A stretch of DNA of 59,139 nt from Planctomycetota bacterium (lineage in GTDB: Bacteria; Planctomycetota; Phycisphaerae; Tepidisphaerales; Tepidisphaeraceae). Location: the NCBI GenBank assembly GCA_026693085.1, contig JAPLNB010000152.1, positions 1 through 59,139 of the forward strand, written 5' to 3'. The notes under the pieces were generated by a model. The model made no database searches, was not told the origin of the DNA, and worked only from the letters and a program-made list of their open reading frames with translations. Position numbers and translations under genes: made by a program. This document shows positions 35,988 through 44,473 of the stretch, one piece after another. Each line of letters starts with the position of its first letter. The stretch's first letter is position 1.

Positions 35988-36521
35988 CTAGTCCACCTCC
36001 CCCTTGTACTCTTCCGGCTTGTACTCTCCCGTGCGGATCTTGTCGTTCATCTCATCGATGATCTTCTGCGTCTTCTCATCCACCTTCAGTTGCGCCAGGA
36101 TTGCAGCAGTCACGTCCACCGTCTGCACGCCCGACTTCGCGTAGTAAACCCTCGGCACAATCACCGACACATCCTTCGACTTGGCTACTTCCGCCAACAC
36201 CGGCTTCAACTGCTCCACCAGGCTGTCGTATGGCCCAGTTCCGAAAACCTGCCGATGCCCGTTCTCCTGTTGCCCGCGGAACTCCGCCTCCAGTTGCTTC
36301 ACGCGATCGTTGTCCCCCGCCTCCTTGGCCTTCGCATGCTCCGCTTTCTTCGCGCCGAACGAATCCTGAAAGAGCTTCGACCGGTTATACGCCAGTGCCA
36401 CGCTCCGCGGCTCAAACGTCCCCACCCGCAACCCCTCCGCTTTCTGTTCTCCCGCCCATCCCACCACGCCCCAACCCAATCCAACCGCCGCCACGATCAA
36501 CGCCATCAACGCTTGCCTCAT
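35988..36521 (-). CDS. OmpH/Skp-like periplasmic protein
   Basis: 177 residues from ATG 36521 with AAGGAG 9 bases upstream. Signal peptide 1-23. The mature protein begins GLRVGTFEPRSVALAYNRS, then a charged helix (AKKAEHAKAKEAGDNDRVKQ to about 90) and a beta end with VSVIVPRVYYAKSGVQTVDV and TAAILAQL. That order, helix hairpin between small strands ending in VDVT-type sequence, resembles the OmpH/Skp chaperone family. The helical arm is shorter than in Skp. Likely periplasmic; exact role unproven. Confidence 0.75.
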   Translation of the reverse strand: MRQALMALIVAAVGLGWGVVGWAGEQKAEGLRVGTFEPRSVALAYNRSKLFQDSFGAKKAEHAKAKEAGDNDRVKQLEAEFRGQQENGHRQVFGTGPYDSLVEQLKPVLAEVAKSKDVSVIVPRVYYAKSGVQTVDVTAAILAQLKVDEKTQKIIDEMNDKIRTGEYKPEEYKGEVD

Positions 36522-36848
36522 ATGAATTCTCCTTGTGATATGCTTTTCCGCTTCCCAACCACCCTTAGTAAGCAACTTCTGCGCCACAAACCGAATCCGC
36601 CGCCAATCCCGTTTTTGACCCACAATTCCCACCCGCTACCTCTCATCACACTCCCCCGCCATACATTCCGCGCACCTCCCAAGTGCATGGAATGTCCCCC
36701 TGCCTTCTCCCCCTGACCCACCCCCGCCCCAAGTTGATGAGAACCGGGACGGGGACGTTTTCCTCAAGACACGGGCGCTTCTTTCCCTCTCCCCCTTCTC
36801 CTGTTAAATTGTCCCCCCATTACTTCTTTCATCCATAAGGAGATCGGA
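36522..36848. other. Intergenic region before the ROK kinase gene
   Basis: About 327 bases between divergent genes. Contains the stretch ACCGGGACGGGGACGTTTTC (from about 36742), similar in style to fragments of REP-like repeats seen near 54.3 kb, and AAGGAG just before the ROK start. No open frame of note. Probably two divergent promoters. Confidence 0.4.
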
Positions 36849-37808
36849 ATGCAATCGTTCATAGGCATCGACATCGGTGGCACCAGCGTCAAGCTTGGCC
36901 TCATCGAGTACGGCGAGACCTTCCGCGTCGTCAAACAATCGTCCGTCCCCACCAAGCCCACCGACCCCCCGCCCCTCTTCGCTCAAACCATCGCCAAAGG
37001 CGTCAAAGCCCTCATCGCCTCCGCCGGCTCCCCCAAGATCACCGGCGCCGGCGTCGGTTGCCCAGGCCTCATCGACCCCTGGAAAGGAATCACCCGAACC
37101 AGCCCCAATCTCCCACTCCTCAAAGATTTCCCCCTCCGCGATCAACTCTCCCAACTCCTCAACCTCCCCGTCGAACTCCAGAACGACGCCAACGCCGCCG
37201 TCCTCGGCGAGTGGATCTTCAGCCCCAACTCCAAAGGCGTTAACAACCTCATCCTCCTCACCCTCGGCACCGGCATCGGTGGGGGGGTCATTTGCGATGG
37301 CCATCTACTCGTCGGCGCCGACAACGCCGCCACCGAGCTTGGCCACCTCAAGGCCGACTACGCCTCCGACTACCCCTGTGGCTGCGGCCGAACCGGCTGC
37401 GTCGAAGCCTATGTCGGATCTGCCGGCATCAATCGCACCGCCCAGTTCATGCTCAAGTCCGGCGCCAAGACATCCCTCACGCCCGACAAGCTGACCACCA
37501 AGGACATCTCCCAGGCCGCCGACAAAGGCGACCCCACCGCCAAACAAATCCTCTCCAGAACCGGCGAATACCTCGGCCGCGGCATCGCCCAGCTCATCGA
37601 AACCTTCAACCCCGAAAAAGTCGTCCTCGGCGGCGGCGCCTCCGCTGCCATCGGCTACCTCATGCCCGGCATCACCACCGCCCTCGACCAGTTCTCCTCC
37701 TTCGCCTTCACCCGCAACCGCTGCAAGATCGAACGCTCCGCCTTCCCCGACGACATCAACGTCATCGGCGCCGCCGCCACCTACCTCAACTCCCACCCCG
37801 CCAAATAA
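36849..37808 (+). CDS. ROK-family sugar kinase (glucokinase-like)
   Basis: 319 residues with AAGGAG upstream. ATP motif GIDIGGTSVKLGLIE (6-20), the catalytic segment LQNDANAAVLGEW, glycine-rich LTLGTGIGGGVICDG, the sugar-contact ELGHLKAD, and the ROK zinc site CGCGRTGCVEAYVG with its three cysteines. VVLGGGASAA closes the nucleotide site. It phosphorylates glucose or a related hexose in the cytoplasm, and likely acts after uptake by the ABC transporter upstream. The Cys-rich ROK motif without a helix-turn-helix makes it an enzyme rather than a repressor. Confidence 0.92.
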   Translation: MQSFIGIDIGGTSVKLGLIEYGETFRVVKQSSVPTKPTDPPPLFAQTIAKGVKALIASAGSPKITGAGVGCPGLIDPWKGITRTSPNLPLLKDFPLRDQLSQLLNLPVELQNDANAAVLGEWIFSPNSKGVNNLILLTLGTGIGGGVICDGHLLVGADNAATELGHLKADYASDYPCGCGRTGCVEAYVGSAGINRTAQFMLKSGAKTSLTPDKLTTKDISQAADKGDPTAKQILSRTGEYLGRGIAQLIETFNPEKVVLGGGASAAIGYLMPGITTALDQFSSFAFTRNRCKIERSAFPDDINVIGAAATYLNSHPAK

Positions 37809-37885
37809 CGGTCGTCCCTTTCCCCCTTCACTCCACCCGACTCATCTGTTACAGTCATCCCCAACTTTTGGATGGAGGCAATTCT

Positions 37886-38806
37886 ATGCACATGAACCGT
37901 CGCCAGTTCCTCACCACCACCCTCGTCGGCGCAGCAACTGCCGTTCTCCCCAATTCCCTCTTCGCTGCCGACACGCCCGCCCTCACCACCGACCCCTTTC
38001 AGATCGTCACCCTCGGCAAGACCGGCATCAAGGTCTCGCTCATCGGCGCCGGCACAGGCATGCGCGGCGGCAACCGCCAATCCAACATGACCCGCATGGG
38101 CAAAGAAAAATTCGAAGCCCTCCTCAAATACGAATACGAAAAAGGCATCCGCCTCTTCGACTGCGCCGACATGTACGGCACCCACCCCTTCGTCGCAAGC
38201 GCCCTCAAAGGCCTCCCCCGCGACAGCTACGCCATCTCCACCAAGATCTGGGTCATGGGCGGCGGGCTCCCCGAAAAAGAACGCCCCGACGCCAACATCG
38301 TCGTCGACCGCTTCCGCAAGGAACTCAACTCCGATTACATCGACCTCGTCCTCATCCACTGCATGACCGCCCCCAACTGGTGCGACACCTGGAAAAGGCA
38401 GATGGACACCATGGACGACCTCAAGGCCAAGGGCATCATCAAGGCCCACGGCGTCTCCGTCCACTCTCTGGCCGGCCTCAAGGCCGCCGCCGATAGCCCC
38501 TGGGTCGATTCCCTCCACGTCCGCATCAATGCCTTCGGCGACAACATGGACGACAAAAACCCCGCCGTCGTCGCCCCAATCATCAAAAGGATCCACGACG
38601 CCGGCAAAAGCGTCATCGGCATGAAGCTCGTCGGCGAAGGCAAATACCGCAACGACCCGGCCAAACGCGACGAGTCCATCCGCTACGTCCTCGGCCTCGG
38701 CACCGTCGACACCATGGTCGTCGGCTTCGAAAAGAAAGAAGAAGTCGACGACTTCGCCGCCCGCACCAAATCCGCCCTCGAATCCCGACCCAAACCCGCT
38801 GTCTGA
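37886..38806 (+). CDS. Exported aldo/keto reductase family protein
   Basis: 306 residues from ATG 37886 with GGAGG 8 bases upstream. The N-terminus NRRQFLTTTLVGAATAV has an RRxFL core, so Tat export with a bound cofactor is plausible. The barrel shows TLGKTGIKVSLIGAGTGM, IRLFDCADMYG with Asp and Tyr of the catalytic set, STKIWV with the Lys, VLIHCM with the His, and KGIIKAHGVSVHS. Family members reduce carbonyls with NADPH; planctomycetes have many exported ones of unknown substrate. Follows the ROK gene by 77 bases, probably one transcription unit. Confidence 0.86.
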   Translation: MHMNRRQFLTTTLVGAATAVLPNSLFAADTPALTTDPFQIVTLGKTGIKVSLIGAGTGMRGGNRQSNMTRMGKEKFEALLKYEYEKGIRLFDCADMYGTHPFVASALKGLPRDSYAISTKIWVMGGGLPEKERPDANIVVDRFRKELNSDYIDLVLIHCMTAPNWCDTWKRQMDTMDDLKAKGIIKAHGVSVHSLAGLKAAADSPWVDSLHVRINAFGDNMDDKNPAVVAPIIKRIHDAGKSVIGMKLVGEGKYRNDPAKRDESIRYVLGLGTVDTMVVGFEKKEEVDDFAARTKSALESRPKPAV

Positions 38807-38933
38807 CAGACGCCGATTCCCTCGGCCTTTTCCCACACCGCCAAGGGCACTGTGGCGGTCTGTCTGCATTCAACTTGCCTGGAGTCGTAGCATGAGGTAA
38901 GATAATGCAATCTGTACGGTGGGAGATGCTGCT

Positions 38934-39224
38934 ATGAATTACCTCCATTATGAGTTTGATGCCGGACCCGATGATCTCATCGAGGTCAAACTGGATAAAG
39001 CGGCAAATGTTCAGTTGCTGGACCCGAGCAACTTTGAACTCTATCGGCGTGGCTCGAAATATCACTATCATGGCGGATATGTCAAGGTATCGCCTTATCT
39101 TATGAGCCCACCGCATCAGGGGCATTGGCACCTTGTTGTTGACCTGGGTGGACACGCTGGCACGGTCCGTGCTTCGGCTCGCCTGCTTCCTCGCACGATC
39201 CGGCAAGGGGTTCATAGTGGGTAA
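38934..39224 (+). CDS. DUF1883 domain protein
   Basis: 96 residues from ATG 38934 with GGGAGA upstream; five extra codons to 38919 are not needed. The whole protein is the DUF1883 domain: MNYLHYEFDAGPDDLIEVKL, NVQLLDPSNFELYRRGSKYH, YHGGYVKVSPYLM and HQGHWHLVVDLGG. The domain is a small beta barrel of unknown function, in some proteins fused to TIR domains. Its stop lies inside the next gene, which begins at GTG 39217. Confidence 0.82.
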   Translation: MNYLHYEFDAGPDDLIEVKLDKAANVQLLDPSNFELYRRGSKYHYHGGYVKVSPYLMSPPHQGHWHLVVDLGGHAGTVRASARLLPRTIRQGVHSG

Positions 39225-39687
39225 AGCTCTCAAATCTCAGAAAAAATCCGCCGTTAGAGCCGTACAGATTGCGCCAATGAGCGGTGCTCGAATTCGAGAG
39301 GTCTTCGACAGCGACTTGGAAAGGCTTGCCGACAGGTCGGATGAATCGACCCCTTCGAGCGCATTTGCTTTCGCAATGGCGTTTCTGCCTCTCTCGATCG
39401 GGCTCTTGGTTGGCTTCATGACGCACGATAACCCGTCGCCAAAGGCGTTTGCAGGATACCTGGCCGTTATCGGCATCACCTTTATCCCTGGACTTTTCTT
39501 CCTCGTGCTCTGGTTCCGCACGCGAGAAAATCCACAAAAAAAATCAACGGATCTTCTCAGGAAAATCAGGGAGATGTCACCGTTCATCTCTTTGCAGGGA
39601 GTCGAAGAAACGACCACCTCGGACGCAGCTTCCGACACGCCTGATGAAGCGACGGCGATGCCATCTGTCCGCGATACACAAGTGTAG
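39217..39687 (+). CDS. Two-helix membrane protein coupled to DUF1883
   Basis: 156 residues starting at GTG 39217, with AAGGGG 7 bases upstream and an 8-base overlap with the DUF1883 gene. A basic, soluble first 60 residues (IREVFDSDLERLADRSDEST) is followed by two membrane helices (about 67-84, FAMAFLPLSIGLLVGFM, and 94-112, YLAVIGITFIPGLFFLVLWF) and an acidic Thr/Ser-rich tail. No family recognised. Overlap implies a joint function with DUF1883, maybe anchoring it at the membrane. Confidence 0.66.
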   Translation: MGKALKSQKKSAVRAVQIAPMSGARIREVFDSDLERLADRSDESTPSSAFAFAMAFLPLSIGLLVGFMTHDNPSPKAFAGYLAVIGITFIPGLFFLVLWFRTRENPQKKSTDLLRKIREMSPFISLQGVEETTTSDAASDTPDEATAMPSVRDTQV

Positions 39688-39742
39688 CATCCAGCACTTA
39701 CCCTCATCACTTCAATCCCCGGCTTCGCCATCATGACCACCC

Positions 39743-41665
39743 CTACGGCTGATTCAACCGCCTGATCGCCTCCGTAATCTCCTGCTCATCCAGCTTCCCA
39801 TTCTGATCCCCATCCGCCTTCCGAAACGCCTTCTGCTCCGCCGCCAACAACGCCTCCACCGTCACCCGCCCGCTCTTCTTCCCGTCCGCCTCCTTCATGA
39901 TCCCCTTCGCCAACGCCGCCCCCATCGCCATCCGCATCGCCGGCCTCGTCACCGGCCGCGTCGTCGCCCCCGCTACCCTCGCTTCTGCCCCCTGCGGCAA
40001 ACCCCGCTCCAACCCCACCGCAATTCCCCGCTCATCCAGCCAACCCTTCTTCTCCTTGTCCGCCTCCACAAAAAACTTCTTCACCGCCTCGTCCATCTCA
40101 GCCGCCGACAGCTTCTTATCCGCATTCCCATCCGCCCCTCGCATCAACGCCCCCGCCCACACCACCGCCGGCCCACCGCGCCCCGCAAACGCCTCGAAAA
40201 ACCGCCACCGCCCCGTAATCGCAGGCCCCGGCACATACCCCTCCGTCTTCCCATCCAATTGCGCCAACACCGACTCCACCCGCTTGCTCACAATCGGCTT
40301 CAAATCCGCCTTCTGCCTCAAAAAATTCCGGCTGTTCCTCACCGGCAGCGTCGCCGGTATCTCCTTCTTCCCCGCTGCATTCGCCTTCTCCTCCGCCCTC
40401 CGGATCGTCCCCTGCATCACATCAATCTGCGCATATAACTTCTCCGGCGCATAAAACGACCCCAAAAATTGCCTCATATGCTCCAGATACGTGCGCTTGA
40501 CCTCCTCGATCCCCAGCAGCCGGTCAATCACCCGGTTTGGCCCCTCATACGGATGCATAATGCTCAAATCCGCCCTCCCCTCATCCGATTCCACCGTCCC
40601 AAAACCACCAAACGACAGGTGCATGTCCCAGGGTATCGTATAAATCTTCCGGTCCTCCGGGTTCACATAAAGATAAAAGTTGTGTCCCGTTATCAAAAGG
40701 CTGTCCAGATTCAACAGCAGCAGATCCACCGCCAGATACCGCACAAACTCGTCCACCGCCAGATACTCCCCGATCCGCTGCCCAAACGTCTGGTCGTTCG
40801 CCTCCTCGATCAGCTTCGTCATCTCGATCAGCCGCCGCGCATCCTTCTCCCTCACATCCGATTTCGGCCGATATCGCGCCTCATAATCCACCCACTTCTC
40901 CCCCAGATACGGAAGCCCCCTCGCATTCTCCGGCTTCAACAGCAACCCCTTGCTATTCCCAAACCAATTCTTCAGAAAATCCTTATTCAAATCCTCCAAC
41001 AGCGTATACACCCCCAGATACTCCCGCTCGAACTTCCCCGCTACCGTCAGATACACCGCCGCAAACGCCGTCCGCGGCGCCGGCACCCCCGCCTCCCGAT
41101 ACACCGTATACGACATCGCCTCCCGCATCTGCGACGGATCGAACGCATTGTTGTTCAGTATCACCGACGAAAGCCCATGAAACTTCTGCCCCGCCACATA
41201 CCGATTGAAATCAATTTTGAACGGCTTCTTGTTCCCCCTCGCCGCCACCGAATACGACGCATTCCCCTTGAACCGCACCCCCACATCCCTATAAACCTCC
41301 CCACCCATCTCCACATCCCCATGCACGTACACATACTCATACCCAAACGAGTTCCCCGCCCGCTTCTGCCCATCCGTCTGTGGCGGCCTTTCCAGCTTCT
41401 GCCCCTTCACCAACCCCCGCGTCGTCGGCTGAGTTGCCGGCACATTCAGCAGGTTCCGCGACATCCCCGCCCTCGCCCCCCGCCCCGGCTCCATCGCCTT
41501 CCACTCCTCCGGCGTAATCCTCAAATGAATCTCCCACAACCGATCCGCCCCAAAAACCTCCCCCGCCGGCATCGCCCCCGGCTTCTTCCCCGCCTCTTTC
41601 CCCATCGCAAACGCCGAAACCCACACCCCCATCGCCACACACACCACCAACCATCGCCTTCCCAT
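39743..41665 (-). CDS. CotH-kinase family protein with EF-hand tail
   Basis: 640 residues from ATG 41665, ribosome site GAGGTGAG. Signal peptide 1-21. Residues about 35-410 are a CotH domain: LWEIHLRITPEEWKAMEPG, VGVRFKGNASYSVAARGNKK PF region with KIDFNRY, SSVILNNNAFDPSQMREAMS, GVYTLLEDLNKDFL, and DSLLITGHNFYLY with IYTIPWDMHLSFGG, which contains the catalytic-like Asp. CotH proteins are atypical secreted protein kinases in spore coats. From 500 on there are EF-hand-like loops (GADGNADKKLSAAEM and DGDQNGKLDEQE) separated by ATTRPVTRPA linkers, implying calcium binding. Confidence 0.88.
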   Translation of the reverse strand: MGRRWLVVCVAMGVWVSAFAMGKEAGKKPGAMPAGEVFGADRLWEIHLRITPEEWKAMEPGRGARAGMSRNLLNVPATQPTTRGLVKGQKLERPPQTDGQKRAGNSFGYEYVYVHGDVEMGGEVYRDVGVRFKGNASYSVAARGNKKPFKIDFNRYVAGQKFHGLSSVILNNNAFDPSQMREAMSYTVYREAGVPAPRTAFAAVYLTVAGKFEREYLGVYTLLEDLNKDFLKNWFGNSKGLLLKPENARGLPYLGEKWVDYEARYRPKSDVREKDARRLIEMTKLIEEANDQTFGQRIGEYLAVDEFVRYLAVDLLLLNLDSLLITGHNFYLYVNPEDRKIYTIPWDMHLSFGGFGTVESDEGRADLSIMHPYEGPNRVIDRLLGIEEVKRTYLEHMRQFLGSFYAPEKLYAQIDVMQGTIRRAEEKANAAGKKEIPATLPVRNSRNFLRQKADLKPIVSKRVESVLAQLDGKTEGYVPGPAITGRWRFFEAFAGRGGPAVVWAGALMRGADGNADKKLSAAEMDEAVKKFFVEADKEKKGWLDERGIAVGLERGLPQGAEARVAGATTRPVTRPAMRMAMGAALAKGIMKEADGKKSGRVTVEALLAAEQKAFRKADGDQNGKLDEQEITEAIRRLNQP

Positions 41666-41889
41666 AACACTCACCTCGCTTGCACTTTCTCCACTGTACC
41701 CCCCCAATGAGTCCAGCGTTACCTTCCCATTACGACGCTCGCCCCTTCCCATGGTTCCCTTCTACTCCCTGCCGAACCCGCTTGACTGTCATCTCCCGCA
41801 ACGCACAATTGCGAACAGAAACTCAGGATCCCGCCCGGACACGGCCCTGTCCTTGCCGGTGCGCAAGCTTGCCCGAAGGATCTCACACC

Positions 41890-42624
41890 ATGGAGCCAGC
41901 CAAATCCGCCACCGCGACTCGCCCAGCCACGCCAATGGTGACGCTGCGAGCTTTCATCATACTCGCGATCATTGTTGCCCTCTTCATTGTCGTGGCACAG
42001 TGGTTCACACGGCCTTCCCAAGAACAGCTCCGCCACAGACCCGAGTTCAACATCCTCACCGGCCCAGCCAGCGTTACTGGAAAGCTGTTTGGCGTCGCTT
42101 TCGGATCCCACAAAATCCATAACGACGTCCTTAGACGCGATGCCGAAGCTCTCCATGGGGAGGTCTTCTTTATCCGCAACCGCCAAGGCTCCATCTTCGA
42201 AACCGATCTCCCAGACACCATCGGAGCAGGCTTCATGCCCGGTGATCACGGCATCGCCTACTCCATCACACGCAGCATTCCCACCAAAAAGGCCTTCTAC
42301 AAGAGATTGGCCAGCTTCTTCGGCGGTCCAACCCTCTATCTCGACAACGCCACGGATTCCACTGTACAGATCACCATCGACTCCACCAGCCTGCCCGATC
42401 TCCCCGCCAAGTCCTACGCCGAACTTGTCCTCAGCGATGGCATTTACCAACTCACCGTCCGCAACTCCACCGATTCGTCGGACATCGACACCTGCACATT
42501 ATTCGTCACCGACTACGACCGGGAGCGATCAGGATTCCCAGTCAAGTTCTACGTCTACAACGTTCAGAACGGGAACTCATATGGGTTCAATAATGCTACT
42601 TACCGGAAAAACCAGTCGCGCTGA
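41890..42624 (+). CDS. Single-pass membrane protein, hypothetical
   Basis: 244 residues from ATG 41890, preceded by AAGGA. One membrane helix near the N-terminus (about 24-41, FIILAIIVALFIVVAQWF) and a large outside domain rich in strands (GHGIAYSIT-like DHGIAYSITRSIP, ATDSTVQITIDSTSLPDL, YQLTVRNSTDSSDIDTCTL). No family recognised. It sits alone between the CotH and UxaA genes. The longer frame back to 41680 lacks a ribosome site and is Arg/Pro-rich. Confidence 0.65.
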   Translation: MEPAKSATATRPATPMVTLRAFIILAIIVALFIVVAQWFTRPSQEQLRHRPEFNILTGPASVTGKLFGVAFGSHKIHNDVLRRDAEALHGEVFFIRNRQGSIFETDLPDTIGAGFMPGDHGIAYSITRSIPTKKAFYKRLASFFGGPTLYLDNATDSTVQITIDSTSLPDLPAKSYAELVLSDGIYQLTVRNSTDSSDIDTCTLFVTDYDRERSGFPVKFYVYNVQNGNSYGFNNATYRKNQSR

Positions 42625-42725
42625 TGCTCACTTGGCAATCGTATCCTGGTCTTCTCGTTCACTACACCCATACTCCGCTACAATTCTGTAGATCCTGATC
42701 TGATCTGTCCCAGAATCGAGCTCTC

Positions 42726-44291
42726 ATGCCCCAACACCCCTTCGACTCTTTCGCCCTCATCCTCCACCCCTCCGACGACGTCGCCATCCTCAAACAACCC
42801 CTAAAAAAGGGGTCACTCCTCATTTTCCCCTCCGAAAAGGGGCCAGTCCCCATTATCGCCTCCTCCGACATCCCTCCCGCCCACAAAATCGCCCTCCGCC
42901 ACATCCCCGCCAACGCCCCCCTCCGCCGCTACGGCCAAATCATCGGCTTCGCCACTTCCCCCATCGCCCCAGGCGACCACGTCCACTCCCACAACCTCAC
43001 CGCCGGCAACTTCGCCCGCGACTACGCCCCCTGTTCCGACGCCCGCCCCATCCACTACCACCCCCCCTCCCACATGCGCCATTTCCAGGGCTACCTCCGC
43101 CCCGACGCCCGCGTCGGCACCCGCAACTACATCGCCGTCATCTCCTCCGTCAACTGCTCCGCCACCGTCTGCAAATACGTCGCCGACCACTTCAAAAACC
43201 CCGACTTCGCCCGCAACTACCCCCACATCGACGGCATCCTCCCCATCACCCACAAAGCCGGCTGCACCACTCCCCCCGGCGAAGCCGCCGACCTCCTCCG
43301 CCGCGTCCTCGCCGGCTTCGCCAGGCACCCCAACATCCACTCCTACGTCATGATCGGCCTCGGCTGCGAAGGCAACCCAATCTCCACCCTCCGCTCCCGC
43401 TTCAACCTCGATGTCCTCCCCCCCAACTCACCCCCGCCCACCTTCATCAACATCCAGGAAGCCGGCGGCCTCCGCAAAACCGTCCACGCCGCCATCGCCG
43501 CCGTCGAACAACTCCTCCCCCTCGCCAACGCCGCCCATCGCACCCCCCAGCCACTCTGCAAGCTCGTCCTCGCCACCAACTGCGGCGGCTCCGACGGCAA
43601 CTCCGGCATCACCGCCAACCCCGCCCTCGGACTCGCCTCCGACCAACTCCTCCGCTACCACGCCACCTCCGTCCTCGCCGAAACCCCCGAAATCTACGGC
43701 GCCGAACACCTCCTCACCCGCCGCGCCATCTCCCCCCAAGTCGCCGAAAAACTCCTCTCCTTCGTCCACTGGTGGGAAAACCACGCCAAAATGTTCGGCG
43801 CCACCATCGACAACAACCCCTCCCCCGGCAACAAGGCCGGCGGACTCACCACCATCTACGAAAAATCCCTCGGCGCTGTCGCCAAAGCCGGCCAATCACC
43901 CCTCGCCGCCGTCTACGCCTACGCCGAACCAATCACATCAGAGGGCCTCTGCTTCATGGACACCCCCGGCTACGACCCCGTCTCCATGACCGGCCTCGTC
44001 GCCGGCGGCTGCAACCTCGCCGCCTTCACCACCGGCCGCGGCTCCGTCTACGGCTGCAAACCCACCCCCTGCCTCAAAATCGCCACCAACACCCCCCTCT
44101 ACAACCACATGCTCGACGACATGGACCTCAACGCCGGCACCATCCTCGACAACTCCGAATCCCTCGAACAAGTCGCCACCCGCATCTTCGAAACGCTGAT
44201 CGCCATCGCCTCCGGCCAAAGAACCAAAAGTGAGCAACAAAACATCGGCGACGAAGAATTCGCCCCCTGGCCCCAAGGCCCAACGTTCTAG
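42726..44291 (+). CDS. uxaA: Altronate dehydratase-type (UxaA) enzyme
   Basis: 521 residues. The N-terminal SAF domain (about 10-100) carries HPSDDVAI and GDHVHSHNL; the large C-terminal domain has YLRPDARVGTRNYIAV, SVNCSATVC, THKAGCTT, IGLGCEGNP, LATNCGGSDGNSG and CFMDTPGYDPVSMTG, with the cysteines that hold the iron site. UxaA-like enzymes remove water from altronate, galactarate or related sugar acids. Residues around 26-44 (KKGSLLIFPSEKGPVPIIAS) are encoded by two repeat-like stretches that also occur after the stop, so this part may be an insertion. Codons are extremely C-ending. Substrate specificity is not resolved. Confidence 0.88.
   Translation: MPQHPFDSFALILHPSDDVAILKQPLKKGSLLIFPSEKGPVPIIASSDIPPAHKIALRHIPANAPLRRYGQIIGFATSPIAPGDHVHSHNLTAGNFARDYAPCSDARPIHYHPPSHMRHFQGYLRPDARVGTRNYIAVISSVNCSATVCKYVADHFKNPDFARNYPHIDGILPITHKAGCTTPPGEAADLLRRVLAGFARHPNIHSYVMIGLGCEGNPISTLRSRFNLDVLPPNSPPPTFINIQEAGGLRKTVHAAIAAVEQLLPLANAAHRTPQPLCKLVLATNCGGSDGNSGITANPALGLASDQLLRYHATSVLAETPEIYGAEHLLTRRAISPQVAEKLLSFVHWWENHAKMFGATIDNNPSPGNKAGGLTTIYEKSLGAVAKAGQSPLAAVYAYAEPITSEGLCFMDTPGYDPVSMTGLVAGGCNLAAFTTGRGSVYGCKPTPCLKIATNTPLYNHMLDDMDLNAGTILDNSESLEQVATRIFETLIAIASGQRTKSEQQNIGDEEFAPWPQGPTF
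42803..42855. repeat. Repeat motif copies inside uxaA
   Basis: AAAAAAGGGGTCACTCCTCA at 42803-42822 is the same motif that occurs twice after the gene at 44295 and 44328. A related but different copy, AAAAGGGGCCAGTCCCCATT, follows at 42835-42854. Both keep the reading frame open and encode residues in the SAF-domain region. Confidence 0.72.
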
Positions 44292-44354
44292 CGCAAAAAA
44301 GGGGTCACTCCTCATTATTTGAAGCGCAAAAAAGGGGTCACTCCTCATTATTTG
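44290..44354. repeat. Two direct 32-bp repeats overlapping the uxaA stop
   Basis: Two identical copies, 44290-44321 and 44323-44354, spaced 33 bases start to start. Each begins AGCGC, then AAAAAAGGGGTCACTCCTCA and ends TTATTTG. The first overlaps the last two bases of the uxaA stop codon. They precede the radical SAM gene by about 120 bases. Confidence 0.85.
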
Positions 44355-44473
44355 CGTCTATTCCCAAGCCCCATCGCCTCCTTCCTCCTCCGCCACCCCT
44401 CCCAAAACTCCTCGCCCCCCTGGATCGTACCACACCTACCGTGTTATCCTGATCACGTCTTACCGAGCGACCT

